Below are positions 47,401 to 59,400 of a DNA stretch of 64,000 bases, in pieces. The stretch spans positions 62,001 to 126,000 of the forward strand of contig JAXGGA010002252.1 of the NCBI GenBank assembly GCA_038373865.1, given 5' to 3'. Below the pieces are notes generated by a model that made no database searches, was not told the DNA's origin, and worked only from the letters and a program-made list of their open reading frames with translations. This stretch comes from Uloborus plumipes. Taxonomy: Eukaryota; Arthropoda; Arachnida; Araneae; Uloboridae. Every line of letters begins with the position of its first letter. Within the stretch, counting starts at the first letter, position 1. A program made the translations under genes and the position numbers.

Positions 47401-50400
47401 AGAGGAAATGTAGCCACATTGAGGGGTGCAGGTGCAGCCAGAGTGACGTCAGACCGCTTGGATCGACGGATTCACCGACAAGCTGTGGCGGACCCGCAAG
47501 TCACTTGTACGTCGATTCTGCAGCACGTGCAAGGTACCCTGGATGTTCCTGTGTCGACCAGAACCATTTCCCGTCGACTGGTTGCACGTGGCCTGCAATC
47601 ACGGCGCCCGCTAAGAAGACTGCCATTGACCTCACAGCACAGACTCCAACGTTTGGAATGGTGCCGGACCAGAGCGACGTGGATGGCAGAATGGCAAACC
47701 GTAGTGTTCTCAGATGAATCCCGCTTCTGTTTGTCCAGCGATAGTCATCGCATACGTGTGTGGCGTCGACGTGGAGAAAGATCGAATCCGGCAGTAACTG
47801 TGGAACGCCCCACAGCGCGACAACGTGGCATAATGGTTTGGGGCGCTATTGCATACAATTCCGTATCACCTCTAGTTCGTATTCGGGGCACTATGACGGC
47901 CCAACGATATGTAGATAATGTACTGCGGCCGGTGGCAATCCCCTACCTTCAGGGTCTGCCAAATGCAATTTTTCAACAGGATAACGCCCGGCCTCACAGT
48001 GCTCGAATCAGCCAACATGCTCTACGAGGTGTACAGATGCTTTCCTGGCCACCATACTCTCCTGACTTGTCACCAATCGAACATGTGTGGTACGTGATTG
48101 GACGCCGTTTGCAGAACCTGTCACTGCCTCGTTCAGAGGACGAACTGTGGCAAATGGTTGAAAGGGAATGGAGTGCCATCCCTCAGGACACCATCCGCAG
48201 GCTTATTGACTCCATGCCTAGACGTGTTTCTTCGTGCATCGCTGTCCGCGGTGGTCCTACTTCTTACTGAGCCGACGCCGTCCTCGCTCTAAATTTTGCT
48301 TATTTATTTTGAAATAAATATCACTTATTGTTCCATGCTGTCTCTGTCTTCTTACCAAATTTCATCAATTTCTGACCAATCCTTCTTGGTGTTGCATTTT
48401 CAATGTCGAGCAGTGTACTAACAACAAAAAAAAGAGATATTGAAAAATTATTTTTTTTCTTGTTAGAAAATTTAACATCACACTGTGATCTCAGATGTTA
48501 AACTTTTTTCTGGAAAAAAAATGCTATTCGGTTTGTTACATTATGTATAGGTATTCATTGAAGTAAGATTCAGTTGTATGGGTCATTCCTTATCGATTGC
48601 CATAACATGTGTTCCCATTCCTGTGTCCTTAACAAAATAGAGTATTTAATATGCATAAATACCTTATCTATTGCTTCCTTTAACGAGGAAGATGTTCATA
48701 GCTTTCCGCCCCATTCATGACTAAATCATTTGTGCATTCAGTAAGAATATTTAAACACACACATGGTCTACTTACTCTTAGTATTTCATTGTTATTGTCT
48801 TTACTTATGAAATTGTACTTAACTCATGGAATATTTTGATATTTTTTTTCTTAAAATAGACTTTCATCAGTATTATAATGGAGTCAAACCAAATTTTAAA
48901 TCAGATCTTCTGCTATGGTAAATTAGAATTAAAACACATCAATTTTACTAGAATAATAAATTATGTTATTTATTTCGGATTTTCAAATTTATTTCTAGAT
49001 TTTCCCAAATCAGCAGTGGAATTTCCTGATCTTTGCAGACATCTGCTGGGTAAATGGGCTGAATGGATTGCTACTTTTTTTTCTTTGATACCACTACTTG
49101 GTGGAGCAGTTGTCTATTGGGTTCTGATGTCCAATTTTCTGTACTTTATTGGTGTATATGCTTACGGTATGTAAAATATATTACTATTGTATTTTTTTAA
49201 CTTTGTTTGCTCTATGTATTTTCCATCATTAATAACACTTGGGGATAGCAATTTGGCTGTCTTAGATTGGTGAGTTGTTTTTAACTGACCAAAAAGACTC
49301 CAAAAAGTGATTTTAATTTTATTGTATCATGTCAAGTTTTCTGCATGGGGGCAAAGGGACCAATTCACAAACTATGACTTTTTTAAAAGTATAGTACCAA
49401 GGACATATTTTTGGGTAAGCAACAATTACAAACATTACATAAATAAAACAAAGGAAGAAATACCTTTCTGTGTTCTTGATGAACACAAAATCATGTGAAT
49501 GATTATCTTTTTTTTTTTTTTTGCTGTGACAAAAAGTCAATTAAAATGTCGCAAATTAGAACAGTAATATTTTGGTCAACAGACACTTTATTTTAATTTG
49601 AAACAAGTCAAAACCTAACTCAGCAGAAATTTTGATAAAAATTGTATACCTTCTTTAATTTGTGTAGTATTTTTTCTTCGTTAAAGATAGGGATTTTTTA
49701 TTTTTTGAGTTTTTGTTTTATTCAATTTATGCATTTGTTTAATAATGTATTAACAGGGTGGCCACAGACCTGGAAAACAGGGAAAACCTGGAATTATCAG
49801 GGATTTTGAAAATTCTGGAAAAATCAGGTAATAATCAGGGAATTTGGGAGCAAATCAGGGAAAATTAAATTAGAACTACAGTCCATAATTTTTCAACACT
49901 AAAGTATTAAAAACGATTACATCTTTGATAATCTAAAGCAATCTCAGACACTTACTAGAAAAATTTCCAAAACCGTCGTGAATTGTTCGTAAACAAAGAC
50001 GTAAAAGGGTAATTGCAGGGTTTTTTTTTTTTTTTTTTTTAATATTCAGAGTTAAAGGGGATGGGAGGTTTGGGATTTCTCCCTTGGAATATTTCGAAAA
50101 TGCTAAAGTCTGAAAAAATCAGGCTGTTTTTAGTGATGTAAAACTAGTGTGTGTGTGTGGGGGGGGGGGCTTTTTTTCGATAAAATTACAAAACTGCAGT
50201 CTTAAAAATGCAAATTTAAGCAATCTTTGGTGAACTTAGAAGAAGGGTTTCGACTATTGTAATCCAAATTAAAAAAAAATTAACTCTGAAGCATTAAAAG
50301 CTAAATTTTAGGCTACTTCTGAAAAACTTAAAAAGAGGGGATTCAGAGACTTTCTGCCAAGAAATGTTTGATACCACAGCCGATGCAGTATATCAACAAA

Positions 50401-53400
50401 TTTATAACGATGTAAAATACAAATATATGCAACATAAAGAAATTTTCACGGACGGATCAAAATCATGCAATCACGTCGGCTTTGCGGCAATAATTGACGA
50501 TCAAATATGTTCACAACAATTAAACACTTCTTGTTCAGTTTTCACCTCGGAAATTAAAGCCATAGTTACATCTTTACAAACAATAGCCCAATCAAATTAT
50601 AAAAAGTGGGTGATATACACCGACTCTTTGAGTTCAGTAGAAGCTATCACTCACTGCAACAACAATAGTCATCCTTTGGTGATTGAATCTTATCATTTAT
50701 ACAATAGTCTGAAAGAAAATAACTTTGAAGTTCTCTTTTGCTGGATTCCTGGACATGTCGGCATTGCAGGAAATGAGGCTGCCGATTCAGCTGCAAAATC
50801 TGCAAGTGCCCGTGTCGATGATCTTGTTCCTTTCGAAGACATCAAAAATACCATTGCCGAATATCTTAACATCGATTGGCAGCGAGCCTGGAGTGGAGAG
50901 ACGCAAAATAAATTTCACTCCATCCAGCCGTCGACGAAAGGCTTCAAGTCATCTAAAATCACCAGAAGAGAACAAGTCGTAATAGCCCGTCTTCGCATTG
51001 GTCACATAAGATTCACCCATAGACATCTTTTTTGCCGTGAACCAGTTGCAATATGCAACACATGTGATGTCAATCAGACAGTGTTGCATATCCTCTCTGA
51101 TTGTTTAAATTTCAATCATATTTGTTTCAAATTCTTTAATCATTTTCATCCGTCTTTGAAGGAACTGTTGGGGGACACACCCCATCCGAATTTGTTCCCG
51201 TTCCTTCAGGAGATTGGTTTTCTTTCTCTAATTTAGTATCGTCCTTTGTCTTTGTTTTGTTATGTGTTTTTTATCTGCTTCTAAATTATTTTGCAGTTGT
51301 ACTTTTGGCTGTTTTTCAAAAGTTAAAACTTCGTTTTTGTTCTATTTTCGGCAAACCTTCCAAAATTCTAGAAGTTTTATGTCCTTAACTTATCAAGAGA
51401 TTCCACGTTTTTGGCTTTCTTCTCCACCTGAACAAACGTCTGGCGCAGTATAGCCTAATACGGCTCTTGCGCCATAAACCCCAATTCAACCAACCAACCA
51501 TAAATGGGGGGAGAGAGATAACTATTGGCTTTTTTTCATGAGCATAAGGTTCTGGGGTTGTAACTGTAAATTTTTGAAGCTGGATTTGCTCGAACTTCCC
51601 ATTGAGCTATCTTTCAGTGACTTAAAAGAGAGTGTATTCGTTTGATACCTTCTGAATTTATTTTCAAGTTGCAGTCGTAAAATTTTGATGTTGTCTTTGT
51701 AGCTATAAAGATGGGGTGGAGATTGTCCTAGAAAAAAATTCTGAAACTGAAACGTTAAAAACACAAATTAAAACCATCTTCTGATGAATTTAAGGATGGG
51801 TTTAGGGGTCTCTCTCTCAAATGTTTTGAAGCTGAATTATTAAGAACTCTAAGCCATCTTTGTGTGGCTGAAGCAGGGGGAATTTTGAGGCTCTCAATCA
51901 AAAGCATTTTATAATTGAAAGTTTAAAGCTTTTAGTTGTGTTTGGTGATGTAAATTTTAAAGAGAGGGCAGTCTGTTTAGAAAAATATCTGAACTGGAGG
52001 CTTTAAAATGCTGATTTGGGTAATCTTTTCGCTATAGTAGGAGATTTCACGCATTCTCCCCCTGAATGTGTTTCAAAGTTAATGATTTAAAAGCTTAATT
52101 TTAAGCTGCAATCTTTTGTAAAGTTAGGTGTTGGGGTAATGAACTATTGAAAAACTTCCAAAGCTCAAATATGCAAGAAACACTATTTTATGGTTTTCTT
52201 TCAGTGACTTAGAACTTCAGAGTTAGACTTCAGAAGACTGCCGAAAATAATTTAATTGAAATTGAAGGCTTAAATCTTTTAGACTGCCGAAAATAATTTA
52301 ATTTGAAATTGAAGGCTTAAATCTTTTAGAAATTGCTTGGTGAAAAAATAGCATGGCTTATACAAATTCGGCCACCTTTGGTGAACTTGGGGGAAAAGGT
52401 TTGGGACTTTTCTCTTACAACTTTATCATAGTGGACATATTAAAAACTTTTAAACCATCTCTAGATGTCTTAAGGCTTTGGAGATTTTGTGCAGTCTTGA
52501 AAGTTTAATTCTATCTTTTGTGAATTTTGGAAGGAAGAGTAGCAGTGAAAGATGTTCCTCGAAAGTTTTCAAACTGAATTAAAAAAGTTTTTTGGCTCTC
52601 TTTGGAGATATTGGAAGTTTAGTAAACCGATTTTAAATTTGAAAAACATACCTTTTGTTAATGACATTTTTTAGTGTTATTAAATAAATTAAATCAACCA
52701 TGTAATTTCATTTTTTGTTAACAAATTAGCAGTCTTAAACACATTTCTTGTTATTGTTGCTCATTTTAGAATAATTAATAATTAATGCCTGAAGTAGTTT
52801 AAATAGCCAGAAATATCCAAGCATCAATTAAGAGAAGAAATTGAGCTTCAAGAGAATGTAAAATGTGCCGTACGAGAAATCAGGGAAAATTTTAGTTGGA
52901 CAGGGAGAAATCAGGGAAAAGTCAAGGAAAAAGATTTTGTTCTTCCTGTGGCCACCCTGATTAAATAATCCATTTTAAAAAAGGAAATTGAAATTTTCAG
53001 TGCAAATGTTTGTTATTTAACTTGACGACTACAAAACTTAAATTTTCTTATGTCTTGACTTTCGGGTCTTCTCATAACATTGGTTTCAAGTGATTAACAC
53101 ATATCTTTCATATTGGAGCAAAACGAAAAATGGAATGCATAAAAAATGTAATCTTATTGCAAATTATTTAAGCTATTTAAAGATTCATAACTTTTCATAT
53201 TTCTAATCAGTTTACGGAATTCTGATAGTGGTATGTTTCGGAACTTTAGGTGTGTAAAATTTTGTGTCAAAAAGTTTTTGTTCAACTATCTGTTCTTATC
53301 ATAACAAAGTCCAAACAATACATATTTTAAACTTATTCCTCTATTCCCATTAGAGTCTTTAAAACCAGGAGGAAAAGATACCATCATGCTGAATTCCAAC

Positions 53401-56400
53401 TACTCAGATGGTGAGTAATTAAGTATTCTTTTTGTTAAGTTTAAATTAAAGTTCAAATTTATAACTATTAAATTGATAATAAACATTCCTACATTTTTTA
53501 AATGTTTAAGTTGCGTTATTAGTCCATTATGTGTTAAAAGGTCCAGACAAAATTACTCTTCTTTTCACTTTTGCTGCGGATCTTATATCAGATATGTGAT
53601 GCTAAAATGCGTCTTGTATGTTATATATGTTTGTCTTTAAATCATAAACTATTGAGAACTTAACACTCTATGATCGATTCCTGTAAAATTTCTTTTGGTA
53701 AGAGGTAAAGTGAAGCTAGACACACTAGAAGTTATGGGTTGAATACCCGACTCTTCCTTTTCCAATAACCGCCAGAATTTAAAAAAGGCTGATTTTCTCA
53801 GTTTTGACAATTTAAAGTAGTTTTAAAATTCAGCAGCACAATAAATCAGTAGCAGTAGCATCAATCTTCATTGACTGAAACTAGCATACAATCACTGCTT
53901 TCATACTATTAAACAGTTTGCTAAGTTTCACAGCTTTATCTAAGTTGGTAGATAAAGATTGAAACTGCCAGGAATTGAAGTTCAAAATTTAATGAGCAAA
54001 AAATAGTTTTTTGTATTTGAAATATATTTTCAAAATATGTGCTGTTGTATTTTTTTTTTTTTTTTATTGTTTGATGTCTTAAAATACTTTCTTAAAAAAT
54101 CATATGAATTGGTGTATTCAAATATATTGTGCTATATTTTTATCTTTTATTTACAGTATATTGCCCTGGCTCGATTCCTATTAATGGCACTTTTGATATG
54201 CAGTTGGTTCTTAACGGTGGAAACAGTACAAATGAAATATTCTACAAATATTGGGATATGGACAGTACTATACCTTTCTATATTGCAGCTTGTTTTGCTC
54301 CTTTAGTCAGTTTAAAATCACCAACATTTTTTACTAAATTAAATGCATTAGGTGATTATTGATTTATTTTATTTCTTGTTTCGTATTTCTGATTATCATT
54401 CATCTAAGTGTATTTTTAACATGCACCTCTTCAATCATATAATTATTTTTTTCACAAATTTAATTTTTGGGCATGCAAAAGTATCTTTCAAAAATGAAAG
54501 TTACTTTGTGATGAAATTTTCTAACATGAATTTAAATTTATTGCTCCTATAATTCTGTAAATTGAATATTGTAATTAATGACATTCAGATAGTGGAAAAA
54601 TATTACAAATAAACAAATGTATGTTAAAGTTTTATCTGTTTACTGTGACTTTCATACTTCTAGTTGAATGTTTTTTTTACCTGATTAAGCTTCAAAAAAG
54701 TGATGACTGTGTTTCTTTGAATTAAATTCACTGTGTTAAAAAAAAATCACAAAAAAAAAAAAAAAACTTTTCCCAAAATGTAAGATTGTTGTATGAAAAA
54801 TAGTTTAATTTTCGACATAGAACATTTTTTATTTAAAGAATATTTTATTGCTTTAATATTGACATAGTTATTGTTTCAATTCTCAGGTACTTTATCTGTA
54901 ATCTATCTGATGATATTCATCATTGTGAAAGGTTTTAAATGGGGAATTCATTTTAATACTGTGGACAAAACTTTGCCAGACTTTGTTCACTGTGAGTATT
55001 AAATCTGTACTACTTTGTTATGCTTTGAAATTACCAATGTGTCATAGGTTACATCTTTTAAATAACGTTATATTAACATAGGAAATGTGAATACTGATGT
55101 GAGTAAACTTGCTTTAGACGTACCTTGTCTTCGGTAAACACATAAACTGCACACCATCATTTAAAAAGAACATTTAATTAAAACACCAACTTTATAGAAC
55201 ATACACAATCAACTTAAAACACCACGTAATTTTCCAGACACCACACTCCTCGCTTCTCGCCGCCAACACACCTCCTCAGGCCACACCCAACACACTTCTC
55301 TCTCCAGTCCTGTTGCCAAAGTTCTTTCACGTAATTCACAGTCTTCTATCAGAGCGGCTTTAGTTCCTGTGCCGCCAGCACCCTGAGATCCTTACAGCTC
55401 CCCCTTTTAGGAGCTCATTGATGACAAAGTCACAATGAAGCTTGTTACACACTATACACACCTCAAATCAGCAGCTGTGCAATTTCCTCGACAATTTCAA
55501 AACCCCGAACACATTATTTTAACGCAAATTGAATCACAAGGTCATGCTTACGCATACCTTATTTACAATCATCGCATTACCAGTTCCTCTTCACGACCAG
55601 TTGGCGTGATTTAAACTCATATCCATGTAACCGATCAACCGCTTTCTGTACAGATGAAACTTTTCGGAATTCGACCACTCCGCAGCCTCTGGACCTCCCA
55701 TTACTATCCTCAAAGATCTTAACATAAGATACATCACCGACTTTCATTCGAAATAAGTCCTTTATGGAAGTCCATTTACAGTCATATGGTACATTTGCAA
55801 TGTAAACACATCGTTTTTTAGAAGTCCGTAGGTGTCGTCTCCTATATGAGTGATAGCTGTAATCCTTTGTAGAACACCTGAAATCTTGATTTGCACCTGG
55901 ATCTCTGGCTGAGTATTCAGGCTTGGTTAGCGAAGTCACTTTCCCACTTAACAATCTGTAAGCTGTGGGGCATATCAACAGATCATTAACCAGCTTCTTT
56001 GACACTGCGCATATCACAGGGATCTCTCCATGCTTACCATCATCAATTCCCATTCGGATTAACCTTAAAGGAACAATCTCCCTTTCTCCAAACGCGGATA
56101 CAATTTCTACTCATCCACCACCTTCGCTGGGGATGTCTTCCGCTAAGTCGGCCCGTATTACCGAAACTTGGGCTCCAGAATCGACGAGCCCTTGCGCGTT
56201 TTGTTTCCACACCTTATGTAGACATTCTTTAATTTATCAAACTTTCCTATCCGTTTTCCCTCATTAACCGTTGGAGCAGTGATCTTTGCCGTTAATACAG
56301 ACGAAGGTCCATCAGCATAATTGTTCATTTCTGCTTCCATAACATTCGTCTGCACCCTTTGGGTCTTTGGGTATGAAGAACTATTATTTCCTGGACATGC

Positions 56401-59400
56401 CGCAGCCCGGTGTCCCTCCTTGCTGCATGAAAAGCATGTTATCCCGCGATTGTAATTCGATACGATTGCCTCTGACCCAGTATTGGTAGGGATTGGCTGT
56501 CTGTTAACTTCTTGACGAAAGTCTGTGGGTTTCCTATTTGAGGGGGGACAAGACTGTCTATAGTCGTTCGTAGAATCTCCTTCGTAACTTCTGTACGAAC
56601 TCCTGCAACTTTCACGTGCACTCTCGTAAGAGTCCAACTTATCTGCTAACTGGGTGGGAATTACCATTTTTGACCAGTCGTCTACGAAATGTTCTCGGAT
56701 CTCATTTGGAACCATTTTTTTAACTTGGTCTGTAACAATTAATTTTTTCAAAGCTTCAAAATCTTTTATTCCCAACCCGTTGATCCATTCTTCGAAGAAA
56801 TTGATAAGTTCAAAAACGACTTCCCTCCAAGTTTTACCGGGGCTGCGCTGATGTTGAACGAACTTTCTCCGGAAACTTTCAGGGCTCAATCTGAATTTCC
56901 GAAGTAATATACTCTTCATGTATTCATAATTTTCAAAGTTTTCTTCTGATTCACGAGCTAAGGTCTGAACGATATCCGATGGCAACAGGGACAGCAAACT
57001 AGATATCCAGTGCCTTTGGTCTACCCGGATTCTCTTAGCCTGACGCTCGAATATTGCTAAGTATAATACAATGTCATCCTCTTTTGGACTAAATTTCGGC
57101 ATCAATTTCGCGATCAAAAATCCATAGTTTGCATCAGCCGTTTGGCTAACATTTAAAAGATCCTCTGTGCTGGTTCTCTCTAACTTCAGTTTCTCTAGTT
57201 GGACATTCATCTTTTCCCTCTCCATTGCTGTCTTTTCTATCCTCGTATTCATAATAGATTCTAACATTCCCCTTACGAACTCCTCCTCGTAGTTTTTACT
57301 ACTCGTAATCAGGTTTTTTAAATCTACGATTCTCATCTCGGGTGCAATTTCTTCCCCTAATTCAACCGCAAGGCATTGCAAGTCCTCTTTCCTCGCTCTG
57401 CCTAAGTACGCCATATCCCTCGTTGAAAACAGCACTCAATCCCACAACCAGATACACTTGCGAAGAAAAATTTATGCGTGTCGTAACTATGGTACAATTG
57501 CACTCGATTCTTCAAACCGGCAAATCAAAATAATATACTCAAACAGTAAAACACACTCACTGTAACATTGGGGAAGCTGCACCTTTAATCATTCTGAACA
57601 ATAACCAGCGTATTCCATCAGCATGCATCTTCCTTCACCAACGTGGTTCGCACTTTGGCCGAGTTAAAATCCTTTCGACTGCACCAGTAAACTTGCTTTA
57701 GACGTACCTTGTCTGCGGTAAACACATAAACTGCACACCATCATTTAAAAAGAACATTTAATTAAAACACCAACTTTATAGAACATACACAATCAACTTA
57801 AAACACCGCGTAATTTTCCAGACACCACACTCCTCGCTTCTCGCCGCCAACACACCTCCTCAGGCCACACCCAACACACTTCTCTCTCCAGTCCTGTTGC
57901 CAAAGTTCTTTCACGTAATTCACAGTCTTCTATCAGAGCGGCTTTAGTTCCTGTGCCGCCAGCACCCTAAGATCCTTACAATGTGCAAGTTCATTTTTAT
58001 ACTATTCATCTTTTTATTTATTTGAAAACCATTTTTCTCTCTCTCTGTCTCTTTATTAATTGCATACTATTAAGATAAACAATTGTAGTAAAATTTAAGT
58101 TTCACTATGGATTTTTGGTTTTATATATTCAACTTTTCCTTCCTTTTAAAGCCTGTCATTTTCAGATGTAGTATATAATATGGACTCATATATTTTGTAT
58201 TAAAACATATAATGCACCCTAATTATTCAATGCTTACAAATGAAATGTAGAATACCACTACTAGTTATTTTCAATATTTTTTTAATAACTTAAAATTATA
58301 ATCTACTGAAGAACAAAACAGATAAAATAATTGCAACATAATCTGAAGTTCTAAAAGTTATTGACTTTTCTCCTCTGGATTATAAAGGAAAATACATTAT
58401 TTGGAAATACATTAGTTCAAAGGGAAGATAGAGAAATACCTAATGCTTATTCATAGTTTTGAATGTTTTACAACTATTTAAAAAAAGAAAAAATCTGCAT
58501 GTGAAAGGCTACAAGAGCATTCGTTTTTTTATTCAAAGAAATTATTATGAAATTAAGAAGGTGATGTAATAAACTCTTTGCCTTAAAACTATTCAAACTT
58601 TTTTTGGTATAAAAATGATGAATTTCTTGTTTTATTAAAGAATTAATACTGTTTTAATTGCTATGATATTTGTCCAAAGTAGGTTTTAAAAATATTTTCT
58701 TTTTTTTTTTTTTGAATTGATATATCCCGCACCGCGACTGAAAGGGCGCATCTTTTTTTTAGTCTATGCTTATTTATTGCCAATGCAATTTGTGAAATGC
58801 CCCTTTTATTCTTGATGTGCAATATGTAATTATTTTACAGCGTAATTTTGACTCTTTTTCATCAGTCCAAACTAAACATAGGTCTTTAGTTACTACATCA
58901 GCTAAAAGGATATTGTCCGGACTCTAAAATGGTGTACATATATAATTTGGAACTGTTGTTTCTCATTTCATAAATAATTGTTTTCTCAAACACCTTTAAA
59001 TTTCATTGTTTCTGTTCTACCTGCTCTTTTCTCTCAACAGCACTTTTAACTTGTAACCCATTCTCATTTTTTAAATTATATTTCTAATACTCTATAATTT
59101 TTAAAAAATATAAATAACTTTGTAAATTTGTAAATTTAACAATACATAGGATTATTTCTCTTGTTTATAGTGTTTCAAACTACCTTTCCTGTTCTTGTTG
59201 GAACTTTGTCCCTATCATTCTTTATACACAACTGTGTTTTATCTATCATGAGGAATCAAAAGAAACCTGAAAACAATGTAAGTACATGTGTTATATGTTA
59301 ACTCTCCTATCCTACTGTATAATTATGTTTCTCACAAAATTTAAACAATAATTTTTACTGAGCTGAAATCTTCTAATTTTTTTCAAACTTTTCAAATTCT

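Larger units (their letters stand above)
49754..52959. mobile_element. CAGGGTGG-ended element with degenerate tandem interior
   Basis: CAGGGTGGCCACAG at the left is mirrored by CTGTGGCCACCCTG at the right; ATTAA flanks both (49749-49753, 52960-52964). Both subterminal regions are full of CAGGGAAAA and AATCAGGGA words. The interior (about 50040-50350 and 51510-52680) consists of loosely similar units of about 85-100 bp with recurring GGGA(C/T)TTTCTC, TTTGAAGCTGAA and AGCCATCTTTGGTGA. A LINE fragment interrupts it. Confidence 0.65.
55102..57980 (-). mobile_element. LTR retrotransposon with gag, broken protease and a captured RRM; no pol
   Basis: Two 295-bp LTRs (55102-55396, 57686-57980), nearly identical, flank 2.3 kb. 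ATGTG duplications stand at 55097-55101 and 57981-57985. On the minus strand the right LTR is followed by TGGTGCAGTCGAAAGGAT (probable primer-binding site starting TGG), and AAAAGGGGGAGC (polypurine tract) precedes the left LTR. The element encodes gag, a damaged protease and an RNA-recognition motif. Reverse transcriptase, RNase H and integrase are absent, so it depends on an autonomous relative. The gag and 5-bp duplication fit a Gypsy-like or Pao-like arthropod element. Confidence 0.9.

Noticed and set aside
47382..47717. Overlapping frames inside the Tc1-like element
   Set aside because: Shadows of the transposase frame.
55965..56267. Plus-strand frames opposite the retrotransposon protease
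   Set aside because: Antisense shadows of the minus-strand element.
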